A DNA stretch of 64,000 bases from Gemmatimonadota bacterium (GTDB lineage: Bacteria; Gemmatimonadota; Gemmatimonadetes; Gemmatimonadales; Gemmatimonadaceae). The notes beneath the pieces were generated by a model. It saw only the letters and a program-made list of their open reading frames with translations, had not been told where the DNA came from and searched no databases. The stretch spans positions 115,104 through 179,103 of the forward strand of contig JAQBQB010000006.1 in NCBI GenBank assembly GCA_028287235.1. Direction: 5' to 3'. Position 1 is the stretch's first letter. Every line of letters begins with the position of its first letter. Positions 1 to 9,623 of the stretch are shown in pieces. The translations under genes were made by a program, and so were the position numbers.

Positions 1-576
1 GCCGGCGGCGCTCGCCGTCGCCTTGCCGGCGTCGCTCGAGCTCCACGACGCAGTGATGCCCGTCAGCGCGTTGCCGCGCGCGTCGGCGCCCACGGCGCTG
101 AGCTGCTGCGTGGCGCCAATGGGGAGACTCACGGCTGTTGGCGTAACGGTGACGGCGGCGAGCCGCTGGCTCACGACGATGAGCTTCGTCGCCGACACCG
201 CACCGCTTCGCGCCGTGATCGTCGCCGCACCGTTGGCAACGGCCATCGCCGTCGTCGTACCGCCCGCCGCCGCGCCGATGGCGACGACCGACGGATCGCT
301 CGACGTCCACGCGATCGACGCGCCGCTGACGACGGCGTTGCGCGAATCGCGCGCGGTGGCCGTCAGGTCCATCGCGTCCTGCTTGGAGAAGAGCGTGTCG
401 CCCGCCGCCGTGGCGATCGTCAACGTCGCGACGTCGGCGCCGCCGGTGCCGCCGGTCGGCGTGCCCTGCGAGCCGCCGTCGCTGCTGGCGGCCCCGCCGC
501 ACGCGACGCCGAACAGCAGCGCGGCGCGCACGATCGAGGATTCAATCCGACCTAGTCGCCCCCCACGATTTCGCAC
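1..576 (-). CDS. Ig-like (BID_2) domain lipoprotein, C-terminal part outside window
   Basis: Read on the minus strand from a GTG at 576, the frame stays open to the window edge (192 codons). The N-terminus is basic (MRNRGGRLGR...), followed by a short hydrophobic stretch and a lipobox-like LFGVACGG, so a lipoprotein is likely. After a Gly/Thr linker come repeats such as DLTATARDSRNAVVSG, IAWTSSDPSVVAI and AVTVTPTAVSLPIGATQQL, which are the alternating strands of bacterial Ig-like group 2 domains. Such proteins are usually exported surface proteins. An alternative start is the GTG at about 528. The end is not in the window. Confidence 0.7.
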   Translation of the reverse strand, partial: MRNRGGRLGRIESSIVRAALLFGVACGGAASSDGGSQGTPTGGTGGADVATLTIATAAGDTLFSKQDAMDLTATARDSRNAVVSGASIAWTSSDPSVVAIGAAAGGTTTAMAVANGAATITARSGAVSATKLIVVSQRLAAVTVTPTAVSLPIGATQQLSAVGADARGNALTGITASWSSSDAGKATASAAG

Positions 577-669
577 ACGTCCCTCGGGATTCCAAGCGGC
601 AATAGAATCCCCATCGAGAACCAAGAGTTCCGCGCGTCAGACGGAGAAGGGCAGCCTGCTAGCTGTCGT

Positions 670-1428
670 TCAATGCGGCGTGATCGACGGCCGAACCGCC
701 TGCCGCTCCGGCATGCGAATCGGCTCGATCGGCCCCGCACCCAGCGCGCGGAACGGCTCGGCGCTCGCGTCGGCTGGTGCGGGCTGCCGGATACTGCCCG
801 GCCGCTCGACCAACACCTTGGTGACGAAGCGCTGCCCTTCAGAGATCCGCTCGATCTCGATGGCGATCGCATCCACCGCCTGCTCGAGCCGCTCGAGACG
901 CGGCGACACCAGGTCGGAGAGCGGTGCGCCGTTGTCCTTCGGCGTCCGCCGCCACAGCCGGCGCGTGATGCCGATGGAGATCGGCATCAGCACGGCGAGC
1001 ATGAAGACGATGATGACCGCCGTCACGTTGTCCTGGTCGATTCCCCCGCGCCGTCCCGCCGGGGCCGGAAATGTCGGCGGCTCCATCGTCTGTGGAACCG
1101 GTCGCCCCTGCCGCATCGCGATCTGCGCCTTCACGTTCGCCAGGTCGCCCGACGTCTTGGCGATCTGCGCGTTGACGTCTCTGATCTGATCCATCACGCC
1201 GGCGCGATCGCCGCCTCGGATCAGCCGCAGCTGCGTGCCGAGCCCGACCCGTTGCGCGAGCAGCACGTTGAGCTGTTCCTGAAGGACGCGCTCCTGGCCC
1301 ATGAGCGCGTCGAGCGACGGGGCGGGCCCAACTTGCCCGGCGATCACCGGTCCGCCTTGCACCGGCGGAACGGGTGGAACGGCCGGCGGAGTTGGAGCCT
1401 GGGCGGGAGACGTGGTGGGCGTCGGCAT
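670..1428 (-). CDS. Single-pass membrane protein with proline-rich N-terminus and coiled coil, unknown function
   Basis: 252 aa. The first about 35 residues are Pro/Ala-rich with no signal peptide. Residues about 40-100 are a heptad-like helix (MGQERVLQEQLNVLLAQ, QIRDVNAQIAKTSGD) predicted to be a coiled coil. A membrane helix lies at about 135-155 (TAVIIVFMLAVLMPISIGI) followed by basic RRLWRR, and a second amphipathic helix follows (LERLEQAVDAIAIEIERI). I do not recognise a named family; the layout (coiled coil, one membrane span, cytoplasmic helix) suggests a structural or scaffolding membrane protein. It is divergent from the HD phosphohydrolase. Confidence 0.6.
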   Translation of the reverse strand: MPTPTTSPAQAPTPPAVPPVPPVQGGPVIAGQVGPAPSLDALMGQERVLQEQLNVLLAQRVGLGTQLRLIRGGDRAGVMDQIRDVNAQIAKTSGDLANVKAQIAMRQGRPVPQTMEPPTFPAPAGRRGGIDQDNVTAVIIVFMLAVLMPISIGITRRLWRRTPKDNGAPLSDLVSPRLERLEQAVDAIAIEIERISEGQRFVTKVLVERPGSIRQPAPADASAEPFRALGAGPIEPIRMPERQAVRPSITPH

Positions 1429-1550
1429 GTGTGCTCCTAAACGGATCCAAAGAACATGGTCCTCCCTACGCGCTTTCGGTCCGGGCGTTTCAGCCGCGGC
1501 CCGGCTATCATATGCCAGGCAGCAGTGAGCAGCCAGCCAGTCGCCAGGAC

Positions 1551-2831
1551 ATGTCCGTCGAAATTATTCGCGATCCCCTGTGGAACAACATCCGCCTCGA
1601 TTCGCTCACTTTCGAGCTGATCGACACGCCCGCCTTCCAGCGGCTGCGGTACGTCCGCCAGTTGGGGCTGGCATTCCTCGTCTATCCCGGCGCGACGCAC
1701 TCTCGCTTCGAGCACGCGCTCGGCACCTATCACCTGGCGCGGCGCACCCTCACGCTGTTCGAGGAGCATCCCGACTTCGCCGACATCGCGCGCGACGAAT
1801 GTCAGCTCGTTCGGGTGGCGGCACTGCTGCACGACATCGGCCATTATCCGTTCTCTCATGCCCTCGAGGAGATCGGCGCCCTGCATCACGAGGAGGTCGC
1901 ACGTCCGCTCATTTGTACGGGCGAGGTCGCAACCCTGTTGCGCCGCGAGCTCGGGGCCGACGCGCCGGAGCGCATCGTCGCGCTCATCCGCGGTGAGAGC
2001 GCGAGCCCGCTGCAGGGGCTGATCTCCGGCTCGATCGATCTCGACAAGCTCGACTATCTTCGCCGCGACGCCTTCATGTGCGGCGTGAGCTACGGTGAGA
2101 TCGACGTCGACCGGCTGATCAACGCGCTCACCATCGTGCGCGACCCGGAGACGGATGGCCTCGCCGTGGGCATGGTCGAGAAGGGACTGTCGGCGCTCGA
2201 GTCGCTTCTGTTCGCGAAGTACCAGATGTATCGCAACGTCTACTGGCATCACGCCGTGCGCAGCGCGACGGCGATGTACAAGCGCCTCGTCGCCGACGCC
2301 CTCGACGCCGGCACGCTCGACGCCGAAGCGCTCGCGGCATTTACCGACGAGGGTCTCCTCCACGACCTCGGCCAGCGCGCTCCGAGCCCGATGCTCCGCG
2401 CCCTGCGCGAGCGCCGGCTCTACAAGCGCGCCTTCGAGTGCCCCGCCGCCGATCTTCCGCCCGACGCCGGCGAGTGGATCGCCGACGACCGCGACCTCAC
2501 CACCGCCGTTGAGAACGCACTCGCCGCGGAGCTCGGACTTCAGCCGGGCGAGCTGCTGCTCGACTATCCGGTCAAGACGCAGATGCTCGGCCTCGATCTC
2601 CTGGTGCAACGGCCGTACGGCGAAGTCCGCCGCGTCACCGCCGCGGGCTGGGAGGGCGCGATCAACCTCCCGAAGATCTCGGAGGAGTTCTACCGGTCGG
2701 CGCGGTGGCTGCGCGTCTACACTGCGCTACGGGTGGCCGTGGCGCCGTCGAAAGTAGTGCGCTTGGCGAGTCTGTCCGCGGAGGAAGTGCGGATGCGCCT
2801 GCGGAGTGGCGAGGCGCTGTTGGCGTCGTGA
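1551..2831 (+). CDS. HD domain phosphohydrolase (SAMHD1/dGTPase-like, COG1078)
   Basis: 426 aa from ATG 1551; an in-frame ATG at 1512 would add 13 residues that do not look conserved. The metal-binding HD signature is present: His50 in THSRFEHALG, the HD pair in LLHDIGHYPFSH (residues 94-98), and a downstream Asp in SGSIDLDKLDYLRRD. This family (YdhJ/YwfO type) hydrolyses dNTPs or related phosphoesters; substrate cannot be read from sequence. It is followed closely by the convergent S9 peptidase gene. Cytoplasmic, no signal peptide. Confidence 0.88.
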   Translation: MSVEIIRDPLWNNIRLDSLTFELIDTPAFQRLRYVRQLGLAFLVYPGATHSRFEHALGTYHLARRTLTLFEEHPDFADIARDECQLVRVAALLHDIGHYPFSHALEEIGALHHEEVARPLICTGEVATLLRRELGADAPERIVALIRGESASPLQGLISGSIDLDKLDYLRRDAFMCGVSYGEIDVDRLINALTIVRDPETDGLAVGMVEKGLSALESLLFAKYQMYRNVYWHHAVRSATAMYKRLVADALDAGTLDAEALAAFTDEGLLHDLGQRAPSPMLRALRERRLYKRAFECPAADLPPDAGEWIADDRDLTTAVENALAAELGLQPGELLLDYPVKTQMLGLDLLVQRPYGEVRRVTAAGWEGAINLPKISEEFYRSARWLRVYTALRVAVAPSKVVRLASLSAEEVRMRLRSGEALLAS

Positions 2832-2846
2832 GACCGGCCGCTGCAG

Positions 2847-5423
2847 CTACTTGATGGTCGCGCTCCCCCGATAGTAGTCCCCCAACAGATGCTCCGCGAA
2901 GTACTCGAACATCAGGTGGTTCGTGTACGGCACCATGTCGCCATACCCGTGCGGCTTTCCGGGCAGCACCATGTAGTCGAACCGCTTGTTCGCCTTGATC
3001 AGCGCGTTCACCAGCCGAATGGTGTTCGCCGGATGGACGTTGTTGTCCATGTCGCCCGTCTCGAGCAGCAGGTTGCCCTTGAGGTTCTGCGCCAGATCCA
3101 CCGTGGTCGGAACGTGGATCGCGAAGGTTGAATCGGCCATCTCATCGGGCTCCGCGGCGCCACCGTCGTTGGCGTTCGCGTTCACCTTTTTCTTGTCGTC
3201 CTTCTTGGCGACCACTTTCAACCCGTGATACTGCTCGCTCCAGTTCTGGTTGTAGATGTTGTTGTCGTGATTGCCCGACTCGCTCACGCCGACTTTGAAG
3301 AACTCGTTGTACGGCGGCAGCAGCATCGCCGCGGCGGTGAGGAAGCCGCCGCCCGAGTGGCCGTAGATGCCGACGCGATCGAGATCGATGTACTTGTGGC
3401 GCGCCGCGAGTTGCTCGATGCCGGCCTTCTTGTCGGCCAGCGCGTAGTCGCGCAAGTTGAAGTATCCATACGACTGATACTCCTGCGAGCGCTGCGGGCT
3501 GCCGCCGCGGTTGCCGAGCTGGATGACGATGAATCCGAGCTGCGCGAGCTGCTGCGGTGTCGCGCTCGGCACGAAGTTGTACGTCACGCCTTCCGTCTGC
3601 GGCCCCGGATAGACGTGGGCGATGATCGGATACTTCTTCGTCGAATCGAAGTCGAACGGCTTCCACATGTTGCCGTAGATGTCCGTCACGCCGTCGGCCG
3701 CCTTCACCTGAAACGTCTCAGCCGGCTTCCAGCCAAGCTCCTTGAGGCGTGAGACGTCCATCGTCTCGAGATCCATCACGAGCTTGCCGGTCGCGTCGCG
3801 CAGCACGGCCTTGGGAACGAGATCCGTGCGCGAGTAGTTGTCGACGATCCACTTCTTGTTCGACGACACCTTCGACGCATGCAGCGCATCGCCGGCATCG
3901 AGCAGCGTCACGCCGCCGGTGCCGTCGAGATTGGTGCGATAGAGATGCGAGTAATACGGATTCTCCCCCGGCTCGCGGCCCACGGCGGTGAAGTACAATA
4001 CGCCCTTCACCGAATCGACGTCGGCGATCGCCTCGGCGCGCCAGGCGCCGCTCGTCGCCGCGCGCTTGAGGTGGCCGGTGTTGTCGTAGAGGTAGTAGTG
4101 TCCCCAGCCCGTGCGCTCCGACCACCAGAGCATGTCGCCGCCCTTCTTCACGTAGCGCACGTTCTGCCGCTCGCTCGAGCTGTTCTCGAGATCCTCGTGC
4201 AGCAGCGACGAGATCGCCTTGCTGCCGAGGTCCACCTCGATCAGCTCGAGATGCCGCTGCGTGCGATCACGTCGGACCATGCGCAGCTTGGTGGGGCCCG
4301 CGTTGAAGTGGAGGTCGCTGACCTGTTGATCCTTCCAGCGCTTCACGTTCACCGGCGTGAGCTTCGTATCGCCGACGTTGAAGACGAACAATTCCGACTG
4401 GCCGACGTTCTCCTCGCCCGGCATGGCGTAGGTGTACGCCATCATCGTGGGACGCGGGTTGGCCAGATTGTTCACGAGGAACAGCTGGCCGACGTTTCGC
4501 GTGTCGCTGCGCGTCACCGCGAACGCCTTCGAGTCCGGCGACCAGACGACGTTCGGCCGCACACGCGGGTCGCGGTTGATCGGCGGCACCGCTTGGCCGC
4601 CCTGATCGTCGCCCTGGTTCTGCTGTTGAAGCAGCAGCTCGCGCTGTTGGAACTCGAGGATCGTGTCGCGCGCGCCGAACCCGTAGTTCTTCGCGCCGTC
4701 GCGCGTGAGCTGCACGGTATCCTTCGACGCGACCTTCACGAGGTACAGGTTGTTGTCGCGCGCGAAGGCGAACATGCTGCTGTCGGGCGACAGGTTGCGG
4801 AAGTCGTTGCCTCCACGTCCGCCCCCTCCCCCGCCACCACCGCCGGCGCGGCCGCCGCCCGCCGTCGCGCCGCACGTGTTCACCGTATCCGGCGGCGCCG
4901 CAGGCGGACCGCTATCTACGCCACCGCCGCCACGTGCTCCGCGCCCACCGCGTCCCGCCGGCGTCGCCGGTCCGAGCCGCTTGAGCGCCTCCGCCGTGAC
5001 GTCCCACTCCCACTTCGAGCTGTCGGCGTCGAACGTGAAGCTCTTCCGATCCTTCGAGAACGTCAGCGAGTTGAACGGAAGATTCTGCGCGTCGTGCGCG
5101 TGATGGCTCAGGTCCGACAACTGCGCGGCCATCTTCACCTGGTCGAACAGCGGCCGCTTCGACTTCAGCGTGGGGTTCACGATGAAGAAGGTCGACCCGC
5201 CGTGATCCTTCCAGTTGTAGCAGAGCGAGTCGCTCTGGCCCAGCCAGTTGGGATTTACAGAATTCGAATAGAGCCGCGAGCGCAGGTTCGCCGTGGAAAA
5301 CTTGTCGGCGAGATCCCAGTTCGCCTTGTTCGCGTGCTGCTGCGCGAACGCGGGCAGCGAGGCGAGCGTGAGCAAATAGGCCGCGACGCGACACGTGCGT
5401 CCGACGAACGGTGTAGTGGACAT
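2847..5423 (-). CDS. S9 family peptidase (DPP IV-like), secreted
   Basis: 858 aa. N-terminal signal peptide (VAAYLLTLASLPAFAQQ), a beta-propeller region with WSPDSKAF-type repeats, and a C-terminal alpha/beta hydrolase domain. The catalytic triad is visible: Ser in YGHSGGGFLTA (about residue 690), Asp in ETGDMDNNVHPANT (about 794) and His in LPGKPHGYGDM (about 822). Members cleave dipeptides or oligopeptides, often after Pro, in the periplasm. Unusual for the family is a glycine-rich low-complexity insert at about residues 155-210 (runs of GGGG/GRGG around one Cys), between the N-terminal region and the first propeller blades. Start chosen for the complete signal peptide. Confidence 0.93.
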   Translation of the reverse strand: MSTTPFVGRTCRVAAYLLTLASLPAFAQQHANKANWDLADKFSTANLRSRLYSNSVNPNWLGQSDSLCYNWKDHGGSTFFIVNPTLKSKRPLFDQVKMAAQLSDLSHHAHDAQNLPFNSLTFSKDRKSFTFDADSSKWEWDVTAEALKRLGPATPAGRGGRGARGGGGVDSGPPAAPPDTVNTCGATAGGGRAGGGGGGGGGRGGNDFRNLSPDSSMFAFARDNNLYLVKVASKDTVQLTRDGAKNYGFGARDTILEFQQRELLLQQQNQGDDQGGQAVPPINRDPRVRPNVVWSPDSKAFAVTRSDTRNVGQLFLVNNLANPRPTMMAYTYAMPGEENVGQSELFVFNVGDTKLTPVNVKRWKDQQVSDLHFNAGPTKLRMVRRDRTQRHLELIEVDLGSKAISSLLHEDLENSSSERQNVRYVKKGGDMLWWSERTGWGHYYLYDNTGHLKRAATSGAWRAEAIADVDSVKGVLYFTAVGREPGENPYYSHLYRTNLDGTGGVTLLDAGDALHASKVSSNKKWIVDNYSRTDLVPKAVLRDATGKLVMDLETMDVSRLKELGWKPAETFQVKAADGVTDIYGNMWKPFDFDSTKKYPIIAHVYPGPQTEGVTYNFVPSATPQQLAQLGFIVIQLGNRGGSPQRSQEYQSYGYFNLRDYALADKKAGIEQLAARHKYIDLDRVGIYGHSGGGFLTAAAMLLPPYNEFFKVGVSESGNHDNNIYNQNWSEQYHGLKVVAKKDDKKKVNANANDGGAAEPDEMADSTFAIHVPTTVDLAQNLKGNLLLETGDMDNNVHPANTIRLVNALIKANKRFDYMVLPGKPHGYGDMVPYTNHLMFEYFAEHLLGDYYRGSATIK

Positions 5424-5527
5424 GCGGAGAGCTCCCGGCGGGGACGAAGGGGAAGCTTGAAGTTGCCGCTGGGAATGAAAGCGCGTAAGAGGGACGACAC
5501 AATCATTGCCGTCCCGGTGCTCGCTCC

Positions 5528-6277
5528 CTACTTCTCTTCATCGTTCGCCACCTGCACCACGATCGCCGTGATGTTGTCCAGCCCACCCCGCCCGTTCGCC
5601 TCGGCGATGAGCGAGTGCACCTTTCGTTCAGGCTCGGCGCGCGACATCAGGAGCATCTGGAGACGACGGTCGTCGACCATGCCGGTGAGGCCGTCGCTGG
5701 CCACGAGGAACAGGTCGCCGACGCGCACCTCGCCCTGATAGACGTCGGGCTCGACGTCCGGGCTCGCACCCACGCAGCGAGTGATCACGTTGCTGTACGG
5801 GTGATACCGCGCCTGCTCCGGCGTCAGAAACCCCGCGTCGACCTGCTCCTGCACGTAGGAGTGATCCTTCGTCAGCTGCTGCAGCGCGCCGTCGCGCAGC
5901 AGATACACGCGCGAGTCGCCGACCTGCCCGATCAGATATTTCTGCGCCGACAGGAGCAACACCGATGCGGTGGTGCCCATGCCCTGCTTGTCGACTTCGG
6001 TGATCGTGCGGTCGTGGATGTTCCGGTTCGCTTTTCGAAGCGCGTCCTTCACCTTGTCCACCGAGGTGCGGTCGTCGAGATCGCGCACGCCGGCGAGCTC
6101 GCGCTCCACCGTTTGCACCGCCATCTCGCTCGCCACCTCGCCGGCGGCGTGCCCACCCATGCCGTCGGCGACGATGAATAGCCCGCGGTCTCCGCTGGCA
6201 TTGACGGCAAAGTTGTCCTCGTTCCCGGATCTGATCATTCCAACGTCAGTCCGGGCGGCGTGTAGCAGACGCACCAT
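5528..6277 (-). CDS. PP2C-family serine/threonine protein phosphatase
   Basis: 249 aa from the ATG at 6277, which overlaps the stop of the upstream FHA gene (TAATG), so translation is probably coupled. PP2C motifs follow in order: RSGNEDNFAVN, LFIVADGMGGHAAGE (metal-binding Asp and Gly), GTTASVLLL, GQVGDSRVYLLRDG, VASDGLTGMVDD and GLDNITAIVVQ. It is a soluble Mg/Mn-dependent phosphatase of the PrpC/Stp type that reverses Hanks-type Ser/Thr kinase phosphorylation. No kinase gene is in the window. A longer reading from 6337 would lie inside the FHA gene and is not supported. Confidence 0.92.
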   Translation of the reverse strand: MVRLLHAARTDVGMIRSGNEDNFAVNASGDRGLFIVADGMGGHAAGEVASEMAVQTVERELAGVRDLDDRTSVDKVKDALRKANRNIHDRTITEVDKQGMGTTASVLLLSAQKYLIGQVGDSRVYLLRDGALQQLTKDHSYVQEQVDAGFLTPEQARYHPYSNVITRCVGASPDVEPDVYQGEVRVGDLFLVASDGLTGMVDDRRLQMLLMSRAEPERKVHSLIAEANGRGGLDNITAIVVQVANDEEK

Positions 6278-7545
6278 TAGCGATTCAGCAAGAAGAAGGC
6301 GGCCGCGCCGGCGACAGCGAGTGCCACGACGCCCCAAATCCAGGCAGGAATTCCTTGACCCTCCGGCTTGGAAGCCGGAGTGGTTGCGGCAGCCTGCAGG
6401 GTCGCGGGCGCCACGGTCTCGCGCAACTTCGATCGGTCCACGCTCGCGATCGCGCGTGTTCCTTTATTAGTGTCGGCACCGCCGTCCCGCGGCCTGAAGA
6501 TCATCTTCACACCGCCAAACCGCAGGTCGGGCGACCCCTCGAGTTTTCGCTCGGCGGTCAACCGCTGTCCGCCCACATACGTTCCGTTCGTCGAGCCGAC
6601 GTCCACCACGTACCAGCCGTCGTCCCGCCGTTGAATCTTAGCATGGGTGTCGGACACGCTGTCATCCGGCACGACGATATCGTTGTGCGCCCCTCGCCCA
6701 ACGTGGACCAGCGGCACCCGAATGTCGTACTCCTGCCCCTTGGACGGCCCCTCGTTCGTGATCTGGAGGAGCGCAAGTACCGGCCGACCGTCCACGGGCA
6801 CCGTCGGAGGTGCCGGCACTGCTGGCACTGGTGACACCGCCGCCGCCGGCGCCGCGGGCGCCACCGACCGCGGAATCGCGGCAGCCACGTCGGCGTAGAA
6901 GCGGAACTCTTCGGTGCCCACGCGGATCACGTCGGCGCGCGACAGGATCTGCGTCGTCTCGATCCGCTCCCCGTTGACGAACACGCCGTTCGCGCTGAAA
7001 TCGCGAACCTCGTAGCCACGCTCCACGGGAGCTACTTCCGCGTGCTTGCGCGACACTTCGTTCTGCGCCACCACCACGCCGCAGCTCGCGTCACGGCCGA
7101 TGCTGATCCCGCCTTCGACGATCGTGTACTCCTTGCCGTCGACCAGTGACACGAGCCGTCCGCCGGTGGCCGCCGTCGCGCGGGGCGGACCGGAGCGCTT
7201 CTGCGCGAGCGCGGCCACGTCGCTCTGCGACACGTATTGCGTCGCGCCGGCCTTGCTGTCGTCGGAATAGAGCAGCTCCTTGCCGCCAATCTCGACTTTG
7301 TCGCCGTGCATCAACGGCGTCGGATCGACCAACGGAACGCCGTTCACGCGGACCGCCGAGCCCTCGGCGGCGCGCCGGATGACCGCCTGCTCGTTCCCGC
7401 CCGTCCCCCCGGCCACGTCAACGATCGCCTGGACGCCGAGCGCGGCATCCCCGTCGACGCGGACATCGGCGTCGACGCCGTCGCCCAGGCGATTTTGGCC
7501 GGGGCGAAGGGCATACTGCAGATCGTTGACCTTGATGACCGGCAT
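6277..7545 (-). CDS. Multi-FHA-domain membrane-anchored protein
   Basis: 422 aa from ATG 7545 (MPVIKVNDLQYALRPGQNR). Three FHA-like modules: a degenerate one at about 5-100, a second at about 125-195 (ISIGRDASCGVVV, VSRKHAEV, SANGVFVNGERI) and a third at about 260-330 (VHVGRGAHNDIVV, VSDTHAKIQ, GSTNGTYVGGQRL). The last two keep the GR, S..H and NG residues that bind phosphothreonine; the first does not. A Thr/Ala-rich linker leads to a C-terminal membrane helix (IPAWIWGVVALAVAGAAAFF), so the protein is tail-anchored with FHA domains in the cytoplasm. It forms an operon with the PP2C phosphatase. Confidence 0.9.
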   Translation of the reverse strand: MPVIKVNDLQYALRPGQNRLGDGVDADVRVDGDAALGVQAIVDVAGGTGGNEQAVIRRAAEGSAVRVNGVPLVDPTPLMHGDKVEIGGKELLYSDDSKAGATQYVSQSDVAALAQKRSGPPRATAATGGRLVSLVDGKEYTIVEGGISIGRDASCGVVVAQNEVSRKHAEVAPVERGYEVRDFSANGVFVNGERIETTQILSRADVIRVGTEEFRFYADVAAAIPRSVAPAAPAAAVSPVPAVPAPPTVPVDGRPVLALLQITNEGPSKGQEYDIRVPLVHVGRGAHNDIVVPDDSVSDTHAKIQRRDDGWYVVDVGSTNGTYVGGQRLTAERKLEGSPDLRFGGVKMIFRPRDGGADTNKGTRAIASVDRSKLRETVAPATLQAAATTPASKPEGQGIPAWIWGVVALAVAGAAAFFLLNR

Positions 7546-7670
7546 GTCGATGCGCTCGGCGCAACGGTCCGAAATCAGGGAACGCGGCGCTGGCGCTGCT
7601 CGCGGCGTCGGCGTCGGGAACGGAGCTACTCCGGCAGAAACTACCCCACCGCCTATGCGGCTGGCAAGCG

Positions 7671-9530
7671 TCACGCGCCCGCCTGGAGGGCGTCGCGCAC
7701 CGCACCTGCCTGCAGACGATACAACCGGTCGTAGAGGCCGCGTTTCGCGAGCAGTTGGCGATGCGTGCCTCGCTCGCGCACCTGCCCGTGATGCAGCACG
7801 AGAATCTCGTCTGCATCCACAATCGTGCTCAATCGGTGCGCCACGGCGATCGTCGTGCGCCCCTGCATGAGCACCGCGAGCGCGCTTTGAATCTCGGCTT
7901 CGATCTCGCTGTCCACGGCGCTCGTGGCTTCGTCGAGGATGAGCAGCGCCGGATCCGACGCGATGGCGCGCGCGAACGACAGGAGCTGCCGCTCCCCGAC
8001 GCTGATCGAGGCGCCGCGCTCTCCGAGTTGCTGCGCGTAGCCGTGCGGCAACCGGCGAACGACGCGGTCCGCGCCTACCCGCGCCGCGGCGATCGCGACG
8101 TCTTCGTCAGCGATCGGATTGGAGAGCCGAATGTTCGTCAGGACGTCGCCCGCGAAGAGGAAGATGTCTTGCTGGACGTACCCAATGAGACCACGGAGCT
8201 CCGCGAGCGGAATGTCGCGCACATCCACGCCATTGACGGAGATGCGGCCGCGCTGTGGATCGTAGAACCGGAGCAGCAAGTTGATGATCGTCGTCTTGCC
8301 CGCCCCGGTGTGGCCGACGAGCGCAAGCGTTCGACCCGGCTCGACTTTAAAGCTTACACCTTTCAACACCCACTCCGGCGACGCAGGCGGGCCTCCATCG
8401 CGTGCGACGTGGCCGAGATCGTACGCAAACCAAACGTCCTCGAACTCGATGGTGACGCCTTTGGAGAGCCGAGACGACAGCGGGGAGACGGGAGAAACGG
8501 CGGTGCCGGTGTCGGCGGCCGGGGTGTCGAGGAGGCGGAACACGCGCTCGCTGGCGGCCATTGCCTGTTGGAGCGTGTTGAACTTGTCCGACAGGTCCTG
8601 CAGCGGCTGGAAGAAGCGCCGGACGAGCTGCAGGAACGCCGCGAGCGTCCCCACGGTGAGCGAGCCGATCTCCGCGCGATGCGCGCCGGCGATGATGAGG
8701 CTCGCGAGGGCGATCGACGTCAGCACCTCGATCACCGGGAAGTACAACGCGTAGTAGGTGATCGACTCCAGGTTGGCGTCGAGGTGCCCGCGGTTCAGCG
8801 CGTCGAACCGCTGCGCCTCGCTCTGCTCGCGGCCGAACAACTGCACGATGCGCATACCGGTGATGCGCTCCTGCAAATAGCCGTTGATCTGCGCGATGCG
8901 CGTGCGGATGTCGCGATAGGAATCGCGCACCTTCATACGAAACACGTGCGACGCCCAGTACACGAACGGAATGACGGCGAACGACGCGAGCGCGAGCCGC
9001 CAATCGGTGACGAGCATCAACCCGCTGATCGCCAGCAGCGTGAACAGATCGCCAAGGCCCGCGACGACACCGGCGGTGAACAGCTCGTTCAGCGCTTCGA
9101 CGTCCGACGTCACGCGCGTTACCAGCCGGCCCACGGGATTCCGGTCGAAGAAGACGACCGGCAGCCGCTGGACGTGCGCGAAGATGTCGCGCCGCAAATC
9201 GCGCATCACGCGCTGGCCGAGAAGGCTGGTGAGTACCGTCTCGCCGTACTGGCAGGCGAAGGCGACGAGCAGCGACGAGCCGAAGAGCACAGCCGAGCGG
9301 CGCACGAGCGCCAGGTCGTGCGCCGGGAGGGCGACATCGATCACGCGCTGGGTCATGAGCGGTCCGACGAGCTGCAGCAGCCCGTCGAGCATCAGGCAGC
9401 TCAGCGCGGCGACCACGAGCCACCCGTACGGCCGGACATAGACGGCGAGCCGGCGCATGAGCCTGGCGTCGTACGCTTTGCCGAGAACCTCGTCGTCGTG
9501 GACGGACATTTGGGGAAAAATAGTGGGCAA
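7671..9530 (-). CDS. ABC transporter, fused permease and ATPase (MsbA/LmrA type exporter)
   Basis: 619 aa. Six membrane helices in the first about 330 residues, with the ABC type-1 coupling region (QRITGMRIVQLFGRE-like ERITGMRIVQLFG). The ATPase domain has Walker A GHTGAGKTT, a Q-loop in YVQQDIFLFAGDV, a signature of the variant form ISVGERQ, Walker B LLILDEATS and the H-loop in AVAHRLSTI. It exports a hydrophobic substrate such as lipid or drug as a homo- or heterodimer; the substrate cannot be deduced. The start could also be the internal Met at 9509 (MSVHDDEVLG). It lies 125 bp upstream of the FHA gene in the same direction. Confidence 0.92.
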   Translation of the reverse strand: MPTIFPQMSVHDDEVLGKAYDARLMRRLAVYVRPYGWLVVAALSCLMLDGLLQLVGPLMTQRVIDVALPAHDLALVRRSAVLFGSSLLVAFACQYGETVLTSLLGQRVMRDLRRDIFAHVQRLPVVFFDRNPVGRLVTRVTSDVEALNELFTAGVVAGLGDLFTLLAISGLMLVTDWRLALASFAVIPFVYWASHVFRMKVRDSYRDIRTRIAQINGYLQERITGMRIVQLFGREQSEAQRFDALNRGHLDANLESITYYALYFPVIEVLTSIALASLIIAGAHRAEIGSLTVGTLAAFLQLVRRFFQPLQDLSDKFNTLQQAMAASERVFRLLDTPAADTGTAVSPVSPLSSRLSKGVTIEFEDVWFAYDLGHVARDGGPPASPEWVLKGVSFKVEPGRTLALVGHTGAGKTTIINLLLRFYDPQRGRISVNGVDVRDIPLAELRGLIGYVQQDIFLFAGDVLTNIRLSNPIADEDVAIAAARVGADRVVRRLPHGYAQQLGERGASISVGERQLLSFARAIASDPALLILDEATSAVDSEIEAEIQSALAVLMQGRTTIAVAHRLSTIVDADEILVLHHGQVRERGTHRQLLAKRGLYDRLYRLQAGAVRDALQAGA

Positions 9531-9623
9531 GTGAGCCCGGAGACTCGGCCTCTTTTGCCGGGCCTGGTATGTCGGTTGCGTTACACCAGCTCGTCGTCTG
9601 ACCCCAATTTCGGAGGCAGGATT

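Noticed and set aside
3879..5738. 619-codon frame antisense to the S9 peptidase
   Set aside because: No start signal or domain; the opposite strand codes for a clear S9 peptidase.
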